In this document: piece by piece, positions 9,472 to 21,598 of the stretch
How positions within the stretch are numbered: the first letter of the stretch is position 1
Layout: each line of letters opens with the position of its first letter
Source: Aculops lycopersici
Taxonomy: Eukaryota > Arthropoda > Arachnida > Trombidiformes > Eriophyidae
DNA: 64,000 nucleotides
Assembly (NCBI GenBank): GCA_015350385.1
Contig: WNKI01000001.1
Span: 7,279,433 to 7,343,432, forward strand
Direction: 5' to 3'
Position numbers and translations under genes: made by a program
Notes under the pieces: generated by a model
What the model was told of the DNA's origin: nothing
The model's database searches: none
What the model saw: only the letters and a program-made list of their open reading frames with translations

Positions 9472-12400
9472 ATGGACTACAATAATTATTATACAACTCA
9501 GTCAGGTCAGCCCCCGCCCAACCTGAACCCAAATCCATCGCAACAACATGGCACTGGACCCCAATCGATGGCGCCGTTGCATCAGCATCAGCAACTGCAA
9601 CAATCACACCAGATGCATCTGCACCATCAATCGCCTGGCCCAATAAATCAGATGATGCAAATCCACTCACCTCACCCCAACCAACACCATCGGCATCAAC
9701 AACCGAACAATCGCCAACAACAGGGGATGCAGCATTTGCAACAAGCACCTCATATGCAACCCCAACAGCAGCACTTAAGTTATCAATCTCACCAACACCA
9801 ACCTCAGCATCAACTTCAACCATCGCCTCTACCACATAGGCCCCATTCAAATTCACCTCACATTCATCAGCAACAACACCTGCTTCATCAGCATCACCAG
9901 CAACAACAACAGAGCCAGCATGCAAATCTTAGTGGCCCGCCAACTCCCCAACCAATGCTACATCAGCAACATTCGACGATGCAACACTCTCATTCGCCCC
10001 ATCATATCCATACGCCACAAACACCAACGATGCATTTGCAACCACACCAACATCAACAACCATCCCCTGTACCACAGCAACAAGATCACATGTCGAGACC
10101 ATCGCCGGTGTTTAGTCATCCATCAACTCCAGGCCCAATACAACCTATGCAACAGCCGAGTCCAGGTTACTATAGTCAGCAGCAGCAGCAACAACAACAA
10201 CAACAACCTATGTCACAATCAAGCCCGATGCCAATGTATAATCAATCGATCAGCCATCAGCATCAACACCAAGGCCAGACACAGCAGCAGCAACAACAAC
10301 CAGCACTTCGGCAACTACAATCCTCACCGCATCAGCAGCAATTACATCAAACTCACCAATACAACCAACAACAGCAACCTATTCAGCAACAACATCACCA
10401 TGTTTCACAAAGCCAATCGACGCAACCACGCGTTTCTCCCATGAACACGCAGTCTGATCAAATTCAACAAGGCTATGTCAATATCAACAACAGCAATATT
10501 AACAAACAGACATCACACCATCCAGGCATACTTCAGACTGAGGTTAGATTAATTGAACTTAACAAGAGATTGCAAAATCGGCCATATCCCAGGCAACTAC
10601 AAAGCCCGCTGCCAGATGCTTCTCATGACGATAGTATTTGGTGGGAAAGGTTTGCGTCAGAGTTCTTCGATAAGGATGCGACATTGTCAATCCGTATCCA
10701 GGAAGGAGATAAGCCCGATGAATTCTCGATTGGCAGGACGTTGATACCAAGATTTTTCAGGAGTTACTTCGATGGAGGTGTAACAGATTTCTCAATTACT
10801 ATTCGAAATGCCAAGGAAGTTGGTGGGCCAAATTCAACAATTCTTGACTGCGATCAGGCATTCATAATAACGAACAACGTCTTCAAGCATCCAAATATCA
10901 TATCATCGAATCCATCAAATGTCTTCGTTCATACCGAAGGACATCTAATGTTGAATTTTGTTAGTAATAACAGTAACCCAGACGCTTTATTGATTAGAAC
11001 ATGGAAGTTTTACACGCGACGTTGTCGTGAATTTATCGACAGATCTATAACATCAGTAAAATTGCCTCAAGCTATTCTTGCCGAGCCAATCACTCGTCAA
11101 GGTTTAACCAAGTCAACTATCCATTATCTCAAGATGTGCACGATTATGGAACCAATGCAAGACATTATGAGTCACAATAGGCAAACTCATCTAGATCCCA
11201 GGTCATGTTTGAGATCTTACCTCTATGAGCGTTTCAAGTACAAGTCCGTGGCTGAAGATAAAAAAGTTGTTGCAATCAAGAGGAGAAAGAGAAAAGATCC
11301 GTCTGCGTCAGGAGGTTTAACTCCAGCTAATAAGAAGTCGAAGACAGCTAACAACAAGTCAAACAACCTCAATGAATCTACAAATAGCTTCAACAATAAC
11401 AATAGTAGCATTAATAATAGCAATAGTAACTCAATGGTATCGCCAGCAAGCACTCCAGGATTCTCTCTAGCCACTGAAGCTGTGATGGTTGTTGGAGAGC
11501 CGACTAAAATGGGTGGCGATTTTAGTGATGACAACGAACGGATGATCGCAAGACTAGAAAATAGTCAATTTGATCCATCCGTCTCAACAATATCAGCAAC
11601 ATCCACGGAAGCCAATGGAGAAGCCCTCTCGTCTCTAGGATTGGAGGTTTCAACAAGTGGACATAATTTCATACCCACAGGTGGTGGAGATGCAACTTCA
11701 GTTATCACCGAAACTTCAATGTTGGACTCCATGAATCAAAAGCGACCAGTGAGCTTACCAAATTTCGCTGACCAAGTTCACGATCAGATCATAGAGCCAG
11801 CAAGTGATCCTCAGCAGGTCTCTAAAGTTGAGAAGGTAGATCAAGCGACTCAGTTAGAAGTAAAGATTGAAACAAGTGAAATGCAGTCTACCCAACAAGA
11901 GCTATTTGTCAATACCCAAAACAACCACAATAATTTGAATTCGGATCAACCAAACTCTGACCCTCTATGCCAAATAACACCAATCGACAAGCTAGACTTC
12001 AACGATGACAATACATCCACCTCAACTGCTATGCAAAGCGACTCACATTCCACCATCATGAACAGCATTCCTGAAGACCGCGAGGATAATGGTCGATCCT
12101 CGTCATGCGATTTATTGGTATCAAAACTTCCGCCCAACTCTAAGACAAACTCACTGATTAATGGGACCGGGAGCAAACAAAATCGTCGGCGTTCCTCGGA
12201 GCGTAAGGAAACTCTTCGCGAAGGTCTCATGAGAACTTCGGATTTTGTTGTTGCCATGAAGGATTTAAAATGCGAGCATCCAGCTTTATGGAGAATAACA
12301 ACGGGTAACAATTTATTACAACAATTTGAGCCCAAGACACAGAATGGGATCGTGCTTTATGAGAATACAAATCAGTATGCTGGCTGGAATCCTGATATTA

Positions 12401-13220
12401 AGAGGGATTATGTTGGGGTTGACGTGAAGCTGACGCAACATACTAGAAATCAGATCACAGTTGAGAGGTTGCATTTGAATTTTCAAAATATTGAGGATGC
12501 TGGGGTCTTCTACGATAGGCATTTCGCTATCTACCTACAAATATTGATTAGCACTGCATTGGATCCTAAATTCTGGGAAAGTATCGAGAATGAGCCAAAA
12601 CATCATGATTACTTTCTGACCAGTCGAAGGATTATCGAGGATATAACAAAGAAGTTCAAGTTGAAGCTTGCCAGCAAGTTAAAATTAAGCGAGGTTGTGA
12701 TGAGGAATATTGAAAAGTATCCCAATCTCTCGGTGAAGCCTATTGTTGAGAATGGTGAAAAGACTCAATTGTGTTGGGCATGCAATACAAACACCTGCAC
12801 TCAAATCATAACATTCGGTAATCGTTCATACGATTTACATTCGTATAAAACCGTAAAAGTTACTAGCGAACTCTCAGGCGACGATGAAAATTCTCAGAAT
12901 CAACTTTGTGATAGTTGTCTGGTTATAGTTAAGCTATATTCCGAGATTCATCACATGGGCTGGAAGTTTTTCAATATTGCCCGTCAAAAGATTGAGCATC
13001 ACCGGACCAAGAGCAAACCGATAAATGCCATTCTGGACGAGTGTTTAAAAGATGAGGATTGGCTAGCAACGGTAAGTGACATATCATCAACGCCTTAGAG
13101 ACTACAGATGAGATGTAGATGTATGAATCCAAACTAATATAACTTCCACTCCTATCAATATTCGCACAGATCTACGCGGAACGCGATAGCCTATGGTCCA
13201 AGATCGAAGATATCCAGTGA
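9472..13220 (+). CDS. LIM-domain-binding protein (Chip/LDB) fused to a DUF4211 domain
   Basis: Two exons, 9472-13071 and 13170-13220, encode about 1216 residues. ATG 9472 (MDYNNYY) replaces an upstream TTG. Residues 1-350 are Gln/His/Pro-rich. The LDB dimerisation domain covers about 356-600: SIWWERFASEFFDKDATL, IGRTLIPRFFRSYF, STILDCDQ and MCTIMEPMQDIMS. An NLS (KRRKRK) follows near 603, then the LIM-interaction domain at about 670-702 (VMVVGEPTKMGGDF, ARLENSQFD). Known LDB/Chip proteins end soon after this. Here an acidic/Ser-rich linker leads to a second conserved block (about 920-1200): FVVAMKDL, LWRI, LLQQFEP, C-W-A-C and YSEIHHMGWKFFNIA, which fits DUF4211 of QSER1, PRR12 and CCDC82. 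LDB proteins bridge LIM-homeodomain/LMO factors and enhancers in the nucleus. The fusion is unusual and continuous in frame. Confidence 0.85.
13072..13169 (+). other. Last intron of the LDB-DUF4211 gene
   Basis: A 98-base phase-0 intron with donor ACG|GTAAGT and acceptor TTCGCACAG|ATC. Reading through it gives an artificial tail and a stop at 13098. Splicing instead adds the acidic helix-like end IYAERDSLWSKIEDIQ and stop at 13218-13220, a more natural continuation of ECLKDEDWLAT. Confidence 0.8.
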
Positions 13221-13501
13221 AGTCAGATCAATTTGAGCGTAAACCATAACAGAAAAAAACCCACACGGCTACTATCTCAACTATTTTATGACAAAGATCT
13301 TTATTAGAAAATGATTGACTAATCAATGTGATTTATTAGAGGCACTCCAATACTAGTCATGTTCATCTAGTATTTATTACACACTTACTCATACACAATA
13401 GAACAGACAGAATCTAGACACGTTTGCTTTTATGTCAGAAAACACTACGAGCTTAACGCAGAGAAGAGATAGATCGTTGGGAATTCATGTTCATGTATAT
13501 C

Positions 13502-13507
13502 AATAAA
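13502..13507 (+). terminator. Poly(A) signal AATAAA of the LDB-DUF4211 gene
   Basis: AATAAA lies about 280 bases after the spliced stop codon at 13220. The AT-rich DNA at 13221-13520 looks like 3' UTR. The remaining stretch up to 13978 holds no gene that I can see. Confidence 0.5.
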
Positions 13508-13978
13508 CCAATGAACAGCCCTCAAAACTAATACTTAATTTATCATCATCCAGTAAGTATGATAGACTCCGATTACAACATTATAACAATGACAACTAAA
13601 CTTGGATAGAAGCTTTTTTAACTTGAATCGAAAACGGAAATTAGTGAGAGGAGTGACGCTATAAGCACCGAACTTACATCAAAACCAACCACCACTTATT
13701 TGATATTTTGCACCATCTATTCTCAAGATACCAGACATCATTTAAATTAGAAACAACATTAGCTCACCAGTGACCTTAACTTTAATCAACTCACCGACAT
13801 CATCTCACAAGAGTAGAAAAGCGCACGCCCCAGAAGTTACCGGTCTTATTTTGGAAGGATCAAAAGTTTTACTCCTGCGTCAAACACTCCACAAACCAAC
13901 TATTTCGTTTCCAAGAAATTAAAGAGAAGAAAAGTAAGCGAGTCATAGTCATGATCTGGAGAAAGTATTTATATCAAA

Positions 13979-13984
13979 TTTATT
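13979..13984 (-). terminator. Poly(A) signal of the secreted low-complexity gene
   Basis: TTTATT on the + strand is AATAAA on the minus strand, 206 bases downstream of the stop at 14190. It supports the minus-strand gene ending there rather than continuing into another exon. Confidence 0.5.
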
Positions 13985-14189
13985 AACCTTGTTTACATTG
14001 ATAGCTTGTTGTGTTGGGAGACATTGTATTCATCGTACATCATAATATCATATCGTACCATGCCATTGCCGCCCTGATTGCGTGGCATCACCCATCAGGT
14101 AAAGACATAATCATCATCATGATTCTCATTGCCGGCATCATCACTCTCGCTGATTTAGTTGATCCAAATTCCGATCATCAAGTTGCCCT

Positions 14190-15623
14190 TCACGTGGGCT
14201 TAGCATTCTGTTGTTGCTTAAGCTTTGCCGACTCGAGCGCATTGTTGGCCAACAGTCGTTTTCTTGCCATTGCAATCACGTTGGCTGGATCACTGTTGTT
14301 ATTCTGTTGCCTGCCAAATGGGTTATTTGCGGCCGGAAGCGCGGGCTTGCTAGTGGTACTGGTTGTCGACTTTTGGTTTCCTAAAGCCGAGGGTCTACTT
14401 GATGGACTGGAGGTGAGAGGCTTGTTGCCGTTATTTAAAACATTTGTTCTCTTATTATTGGCTGCAGCCGCTGAGTTTGATGTGATTGCAACCTTTGGTT
14501 TGTTGAGTTGATTGTTCTGATTGTTCAGGTTTCCAATGAGACGGCCACTTTGGTTTTGCTGAAGCCTTTGCGAGGCAAAGGAGTTGCTCGACGGCGTTGC
14601 GGGTCTCTCTTGAATATTTGAAGCGGAAGCAGTGAATTGCTTCGGATCAGGTGGCGACTTGATGAACGAGGGTAGAGTTGGCTTGGCCTTGATCTGTTCG
14701 GTTGGATTAATCTTGGACTTTTTCAGATTGTTGCGTCTGGCAAACAAGTTGGCGAATCTCTGATCCGAGTAGACAGTTTCATGGCCACTTGTCGTGTCGG
14801 TCAGCGTTGTAGCCTTTGCTCCATCGTCTTGTAATCCGGCGGCCGTCATCTCTGTGGAGCTTTCCGATGTTTCCGGTTGTCTACCATCTGCAACAGTAGC
14901 GACGGCGGCTGCGGTTGCTACCGACGCCTGCTGGTTAGCTTGAGATGGAGCCATTGCAACCTGTGGCCTTTGGGGCAGTGTTTGTTTAGGGGCCAGCGAC
15001 TCTGAGTTTGTGGCCGCAGATGCAATAATTGGATCGTGGCGAGACTCGGCAACTGCCTGCTGTCCGGTGGTCCTGGCGAGAGCGTTTCTCATCAGCTGCT
15101 CGATGTTGCTCGTGGAACCGGATGCGCTGGTTTGTTGCACGTTAAAGTTTGCTGGTGGCGCCGAGTAAACTGAGGCTGCAAAGGAGGCCTGAGCACTCAG
15201 TGTTGGCGAGGCAACAGGTGTACCAGCTCCTGGGGACGACGAAGATGAGGAGGAGGATGAGAAGCGACTAGATAAAACTGGCCGAGTTATCGAGTGCCTG
15301 GTATTGTGCTGCTGTCGCATGGCTAGTGATTGGAATGCTTGTGGCTGTTGCTGCGATTGTTGCTGTTGATTGGCTTGCTCATTTGCATTGTTGACACTTG
15401 CGGCCAGCGAGGATAATCGCCGGCTACTTGTGGCTGCTGCAGTGTTTTCACTGTTATAATTGTTGGTGTTGAGATCTTCAAAATCTTGGCAGAAGACGTG
15501 AGTTGGGCCAGTGAGTAGATTTAATGTTGCTGAAGTTAGTAGGAGAAGTGACAGGGCGCCGCCGCCAATCGGCGATTTGCGCCTACCTTTTGAATTCAAT
15601 CTTTGAGCTGATGGGGACGACAT
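14190..15623 (-). CDS. Secreted low-complexity protein (Ser/Ala/Gln/Asn-rich), unknown function
   Basis: This is a 477-residue ORF with an ATG start. A basic N-terminus (RRKSPIGGG) precedes a hydrophobic stretch (ALSLLLLTSATLNLLTG) and a likely cleavage region before HVFCQDFED, so the product probably enters the secretory pathway. The mature part has one N-terminal Cys and is rich in Ser, Ala, Gln, Asn and Thr, with a Ser run around residues 120-130, and could be heavily O-glycosylated. Conserved-looking islands are QRFANLFARRNNLKKSKI and PSFIKSPPDPKQF; the C-terminal half is basic. No known domain was recognised. A matrix or cuticle-associated protein is conceivable but not shown. A minus-strand poly(A) signal 206 bases after the stop supports a complete 3' end. 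An upstream non-coding exon is possible. Confidence 0.65.
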   Translation of the reverse strand: MSSPSAQRLNSKGRRKSPIGGGALSLLLLTSATLNLLTGPTHVFCQDFEDLNTNNYNSENTAAATSSRRLSSLAASVNNANEQANQQQQSQQQPQAFQSLAMRQQHNTRHSITRPVLSSRFSSSSSSSSSPGAGTPVASPTLSAQASFAASVYSAPPANFNVQQTSASGSTSNIEQLMRNALARTTGQQAVAESRHDPIIASAATNSESLAPKQTLPQRPQVAMAPSQANQQASVATAAAVATVADGRQPETSESSTEMTAAGLQDDGAKATTLTDTTSGHETVYSDQRFANLFARRNNLKKSKINPTEQIKAKPTLPSFIKSPPDPKQFTASASNIQERPATPSSNSFASQRLQQNQSGRLIGNLNNQNNQLNKPKVAITSNSAAAANNKRTNVLNNGNKPLTSSPSSRPSALGNQKSTTSTTSKPALPAANNPFGRQQNNNSDPANVIAMARKRLLANNALESAKLKQQQNAKPT

Positions 15624-18600
15624 TTTGATGCTTTTATTGCTTCGACTTGGTCTTGATCTCTTTTTTACTGTTGTCGTCCTGTTCGATGAGGATGTTTAGT
15701 GGCTCGCAACACAACAACAGCTGGGCTATGGATGGATACTGCAATTAGCTGCAGGTTGATAGATAGATTCACCTGGTTATTATTCACTTTTTAGCCACCA
15801 GAATGTACAAAATGACGGTCTCGCTCGTTGCTGCTGCTACTACTACCTGTTGACGCGATCGGTTTCCAGTGCCAACTTAATATTGCTTGGTTTTCTATTG
15901 CTACTTCTGATGTTGCTGCAGCTGCTGATTGTGAGATGAGAGTAGGTGAATGCGGAGCGGCAAAGGCGATGGAGGTTAGTTAGTGGTTCAGGTATTCAGT
16001 CTCTCGGTGGGTAGCATCATAATCGAAACTCTGCCTCTGTGGCTTCTATTGCTGCTCTCGGTGCTACTGCAACAACCAGCACCACCTCTACCACCACCAT
16101 CATCATCAAGTGGCTCGGGCTACTGCTCTTTTGAATGGCAACTCAAGGGTATTGCGCTGCTCGCACTCGCTTGCCACCTGTTGCCTCGCCGCTGCAACAA
16201 CACGGTCTAACCAAACTCGCGCGCCTTCTCTATCTCTTCCTACTCGCTCAATCACTCTCGCCTCCGCGCTTCCCCTTGATCTTTGTCCAAGTTTCTTTTC
16301 TTAACTTGCATTTGCATTTGCCTTGGTATTCTACCATGGTTGTCGCCCTTACTAACTGTTGTTGTTGCTGCTGATGATGATGATTGCTCGTTGCACAACA
16401 ATCGCGCTGCCCACAGCAAGAGCAGGGGCAACAGCAGTGGTGGTGGCAACAAACATATCAGCACTTTCAATCGACCGGCTGGCAAGCTCGCCTGTCGCCT
16501 CTATTGTCCGACTCGAGAGTGAAGAGTTCAAGTTGGGCGTATAACGGTTAATGAAATACTCTACCACTTAGCTCTCTGGTTCACTCTTTTTCGCGCACAG
16601 ACACACATACATAGTCTATCGCTGTATCTATCCATCTATCTATCATAATCGTAGTCTTCTTCTTATTCTTCTTCACCATCGTAAGCGCCATCGTCGTGGT
16701 TGTTGTGGTCATTGACTAGAGAGAATAAGAAAGAACAATGCTATGAGGTGGGCCGAACTCAGCTAAATCAGAACAAACGTGATGGTAATGTTTGGTCACT
16801 GGCCAGTGAAAGTAACAGTTTGTTTATTTAGACGAGANNNNNNNNNNNNNNNNNNNNNNNNNNNNNNNNNNNNNNNNNNNNNNNAGAGAGAGAGAGAGCA
16901 AAGACGACGACGGGTGAATGAAATCTCGCAACGAATTGATTCGGTTGCTTACAATGACGCCCACTGCAAAGAGATGATAACCAATTTGAACTAGCTCTCT
17001 TCTTGCTCTGCCACCCGTTAGATGATACAAGTTAGTTAGCTGGCTGGCGAGCATAACAATGGCGAGCGAACAACAATAGGATTGAATCATCTCATTCTAA
17101 GCGGCGAGCAAATTAATCATTATGTCATATATCCATAGAGGAGATTGGAGGCGCAAGCTACCACTTAATGAACAAACCAAGCTCACCTGCGAGCACCCTT
17201 GCCATCTCTTTGGCTCGTAAGTGATATCAATTTGAGCCCATTGTTAGCGGTCCAGCAAACAACTAACCCGCTGTCTTACACAATAGCTACTATACTATTT
17301 CATTGTGTTGGCTCGTGGATCTACCCGATTTAAGCTTATTGTAAGCTCAAAACAAATATCTTGAAAGCTACTTACCTTTTTGAAGCTCACTGATCAATTG
17401 AGTCTATTAAATTGACTCGCTGAACTGAGTGAACTCGTTCCTTAGGATTTGCTCTCTATTTCTATTTCGATCACTTCTAACTCACGAAAATCTGCGAGAT
17501 ATATCTAAATATTAGTTTGCTCAATTTTTTCTTTGATTGAACTTGACTTGACTCGACTCTCTAAATTTAATCGAACTCCCTACTCTTCTTCTCCACTTTC
17601 ATTTACAAAGATAACTCAACTATCCACCAAAACTCTGTTGCCGTTTATATCTTCCCTCCAAATGATAAAAGCTCTCGCCCGGTGGTTGCTTGTGTTCCGC
17701 TTGCTTGTGATTCAATTTAGTTGACTGATTGCTGACATCTATGAAGATTTCAACGTTCATCGTTTGTCTAGATTCCTCTTTGCTGATTGAATTTATTTTT
17801 ATTATGGCCACCTCTGCTCTTCTGCTTCCTGTTGCAATCAACTCGTCGACAACTGAACTTCTGCAAAGTCTTGCCTTGATTTCTCTTCACCTATAGTGAC
17901 TTATGGTCACTGTTCGCAGTCAAGGTGAACGTGTTTGTTTTTGCCTGTTTGTAGTTGGTGTTTCACTCAAGGTGACGCAACGAAAGCTATCTATCATTGG
18001 CTCTTCCTCTCAAACATTCAATCTACCGGCTGAACTCTAGAGGACGACGACAACGATGGCGACAACAACGACGATAACTAGCAAATGCTAACTAGCTTCA
18101 GTCTAGTTATTACAGCTGTAGCTCAATCGAGAATGTGTCCCACACTCAACGCCTTTTTGCTCGTCTCAGGAGGTTAATTTGAGATTCGGCTTGCAATTTT
18201 AATGATCACCGACTTTGTGATTTATGGCATCATCTGTCGCTCTTCTTTCCTCTTTCTCTCTTATATAACTTCCACTGCTCCTTGTTCACACAGATAGATA
18301 GACAGACCAAGCAACACACGCGAGCTGGACAAATTCGTTGGTCAGTCTATGCTAATGCTAGTTACTAGACATCGTCTTCATCGGCATAAACCGATGTTAA
18401 AATTGTACCCTGCCACTCCGACTACGGTAGTGTGGTCATCATCATTATCAACTTGGTGGGCAGAACAGAGCTAAGCTGAACTGAACTGAGCAAAGCAAAG
18501 CAAAGTAAAGCAGTGAGAGTGAGTGAGCGGCTTCTACTAACAGGTGGTTGCTTTTGTAAAGCTCAAGGATCCCACAGGAAGAGTCCAAGTGGCTCAAGGA

Positions 18601-20227
18601 TTCAAGTGGTGAGTCGTCAGGGGGAGTGACTAAGGGAGTCAAGTTGACACAAGTTACTGTTGCGTCGTTTGTAGATCATGATGCAGCAATTCACATTGAG
18701 TGCTCACTTCGGTGGTTATGTTGCCGTTGCTGTTGTTATCACTACTACTTCTGTTACCTAAACCCTCATGTTGACTCACTCTTATTCACTTCAGCCGGCC
18801 ACTTGAGCTTGAGCTTGAGCTCGAGCTCAAATTAATTAATTGTCCATTGTATCGCTGCAACGCCAACCGAAAAACCTACACGCCAAGCAACAACCGACCG
18901 CTAGTAACTCAGGTAAACTTCAAACACACCATGCTCATGCTCAGCTCTCCTCTTGAGTCCTCCACTTCACAAGCTACCTGTTGCCTGTGTCACCGTGACC
19001 ATTGCCGCCGCCACCGCCGCCGCCTCTACTTCTGCAGCGACAGTCGATACGCAACCATCTATCGTTGCAACCACCTGAGGATAGTCGTTGCTGTCATTAG
19101 TAGGCTCTCACTGATGGCCATCATCCCCAAGTTGTCAGTTTAAGTTGGACAAACGGCTGAGTCCTCTCGCGTTACCATTCTTCGCTTTTACTAACCGGCC
19201 AACCAATAAAGATAGTTCCAGGGAAGCGAAAAATTGTGCAGAAATCCACCCTCGCCTATCTGCCGCCACACTGATGAGTCCCGCAAAGTTAGCTCGCCAA
19301 GCGGCTAACCAGCCAGCGAGCTCCAGCCGACCTGCCACTTAGCCTCGAGTGTTCTGCAAATAGAACTGATCATCGACATGGTGATAAGTTCGAAGAATAC
19401 GCCTAACAACCCTCGACGCCTGACTCAACTCAAATTCACCTCCCTCTCCCACCAGCTTCTCGACGCCACTTTTCTCGTCAACTTGCAGTTGCCAGGTAGA
19501 AGGCAAACAGAAACCAAACGAGATATATTCATTCATAGCAAATTTGCGTCGCTGCCGTAAGCGCTAAACACATACAAGCTTTCCAACCACCTGTTTGGCA
19601 AACTTTCTCCTCTCTCTCTCTCTCTACTTTACTAACCATTTTAGTCCTCCGACCACCTTTCTATGTCTTCGCCTTAGTTGTTGCTGCCACCATTGCCGTG
19701 CAACAAATTGCATTCGCCAATTGGTTGCGACACGACAAGAGGACTGACTGGACCTGTCTGGGCGAAAACGTCTCGACGAAGATGTCGACCGAGGTCTTGC
19801 CAGCAAAAACTTGAGCGGTGCAACTATTCGATGTCATCTGTCTCTAGCCGTCGATGCAATGCTCCAATCATTGAGGATCTTGGGCTGTTTGTAAAGATTA
19901 AGCACAGTGCCTGAGAGGTTGTAGCAGAAGCAGAGGCGGCAACAGGTGGTTATTGCGGTATAAGTAAAAACCAACTTGGTTCATGAATCTGGATCTCATT
20001 TGGCAGAATAGTCACCTAAGAGCGAGAAAAGATTGCCGGCCAAGAAGAAACCTGCACTTAGTATCTCGCTCTCATCCCATAATCTTCTACTCCCATCTAG
20101 TTTGGCTGAGCTCAAGTTGATGCTGGCTAGATGACACTTGACATTAGTCTCATACTAATGGAACTCACATAATAATCAATTATGACACATAATAATAATA
20201 ATTTCTTACTTTTATGGTTACTTATAG
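15624..20227. other. Gene-poor region with simple repeats
   Basis: No supportable coding region in about 4.6 kb. The sequence is rich in triplet-type simple sequence, short CT/AG runs and GAGCTT-type repeats (about 18799-18835, including a palindromic core TTGAGCTCGAGCTCAA). The part near 15624-16300 probably contains the promoter and 5' UTR of the secreted-protein gene. Open frames here are short and alternate between strands without family resemblance. Confidence 0.5.
16838..16884. other. Assembly gap (47 N) in an AG microsatellite
   Basis: Forty-seven unresolved bases are flanked by GACGAGA on the left and (AG)n on the right. The gap probably covers more AG repeat, and its true length is unknown. 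Confidence 0.9.
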
Positions 20228-20233
20228 TTTATT
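20228..20233 (-). terminator. Poly(A) signal of the acid phosphatase gene
   Basis: TTTATT on the + strand, which is AATAAA on the minus strand, 247 bases downstream of the phosphatase stop at 20480. Confidence 0.45.
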
Positions 20234-20479
20234 GTAAACAAACATCTCAGCTTCTTTGGGTGGCGGAGTTGGTGTATTTACATTGCAATATACTATTAAC
20301 CCATGATACCAAACTATCCTCTTAGATTATGCGAACACTTGTGTTAGTATCCAGTCAAATATAATTGTCTATTCCTTATTTCCAACGAAAGACGTAGATT
20401 TTCTGATGATTTACATGTTGATTGTTTCAGATTTTGCATAATGTGAGACGCTCCTGCGAAAGGCTAGGCGGCAAGATGA

Positions 20480-21598
20480 CTAGGCAACCGCATCCTTTGG
20501 CATCAAATGCTCGACATACTTCTTGAATGAAGCCACTGTTAGCTGACCCTTTTCATTCAAAATAGCGTTGGGCAATAACTTTTCGATTGGCGCCTCAGAT
20601 TCTGTGTCGTCCAGGTAGAATAGTTTTAAATACTTCTCACCGACTGGCTCGCCCTTCTCGTTGGTATCAATATAGAGTTCAATGAAGAAAGTTGCACCAA
20701 AACCAGGTGGCACTGGATTTGGTCCGCCAACATTGAGTGATTCTAACAGGGCGGCCATGATTGAGTCGTGAGTTGAATAATGAACCACCTTTTTATCAGT
20801 AATATCCGACGGGGCATTTGTTGGCTGCTGGAAGTCACTTAGCTCTCGAAGTTTAGGACCATAAGCCGAGGCAACTTCCATCCTCTTGATTATATCCTCC
20901 AATAAGTGGCCACATCTGATGCGCTTCAGATTCTCAGTTCCTCCACCAGCCAATGCGAAGGCTATACCCGCAAATTTGTATAATTTTGCCTTCAACTCTG
21001 GTGTACACCACGAAGGCATCTCTAAGCCAGCTCTCTCTTCAATGTCCAAGGTTGAGTAAGAACATTTGAATTTGTAAAACATATCATATATATACCCAAA
21101 TTCTCTTTCCAAAAGCGTTCTCTCTTCAACACTTTCCTCGTAAAGTTTCTTTACTGCATCCGACCTTTGCACTATAAGTATCTCCCTAACAATATCCGCT
21201 AGATACTTTCGGCCTGCTTCATTGAGTATGTAATCATCTGGGGCTGGAACGGTGTGGACCGGTGCTGGTGTCCATGGTAGATCTTTATTCCACTCAAAAC
21301 GTTTGCTCGGCGGATACATACCGGCTAGTAGAGAATGAGAACTCTCAATACAGCGATCTACGTCCGAGGATCGAGAGTATACTTCACGAATATTGTCTGT
21401 AAGAAAATTCTCATATCTTTTTCGGATAAATTTACCTAGTTTGTACATCCTAAGTCGGCCAGCGTTGTTGAGATTACCAAAGCCCTCTGGCCAGTAGCTG
21501 ATATTGTTATATTTGTCCCTAGGACCCATATTAAGTGGTGCTCTGTCACCATGTCTATGGATGAACAGTAGCCAGATGAGTTTTGGTTGATGAGCCAT
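20480..21598 (-). CDS. Histidine acid phosphatase (branch 2; ACP2/ACPP-like)
   Basis: A single-exon, ATG-initiated protein of 372 residues. The catalytic signature RHGDRAP is at residues 15-21, with the nucleophile His16. SRSSDVDRCIESSHSLLAGMYPP (around 75-97) is the family's second conserved block, and the proton-donor pair His277-Asp278 is in HYSTHDSIMAALL. These enzymes hydrolyse phosphomonoesters at acid pH, usually in lysosomes or outside the cell. There is no separate signal peptide: the hydrophobic segment LIWLLFIH before the catalytic motif is the first beta strand of the fold. There is also no C-terminal transmembrane anchor like that of ACP2. Either the enzyme is cytosolic or an upstream exon carries the signal; none was found. 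A minus-strand poly(A) signal follows at 20228-20233. Confidence 0.88.
   Translation of the reverse strand: MAHQPKLIWLLFIHRHGDRAPLNMGPRDKYNNISYWPEGFGNLNNAGRLRMYKLGKFIRKRYENFLTDNIREVYSRSSDVDRCIESSHSLLAGMYPPSKRFEWNKDLPWTPAPVHTVPAPDDYILNEAGRKYLADIVREILIVQRSDAVKKLYEESVEERTLLEREFGYIYDMFYKFKCSYSTLDIEERAGLEMPSWCTPELKAKLYKFAGIAFALAGGGTENLKRIRCGHLLEDIIKRMEVASAYGPKLRELSDFQQPTNAPSDITDKKVVHYSTHDSIMAALLESLNVGGPNPVPPGFGATFFIELYIDTNEKGEPVGEKYLKLFYLDDTESEAPIEKLLPNAILNEKGQLTVASFKKYVEHLMPKDAVA

Noticed and set aside
9467..10444. Long frames on both strands over the LDB N-terminus
   Set aside because: They are shadows of the Gln/His-rich coding repeat of the LDB-DUF4211 gene.
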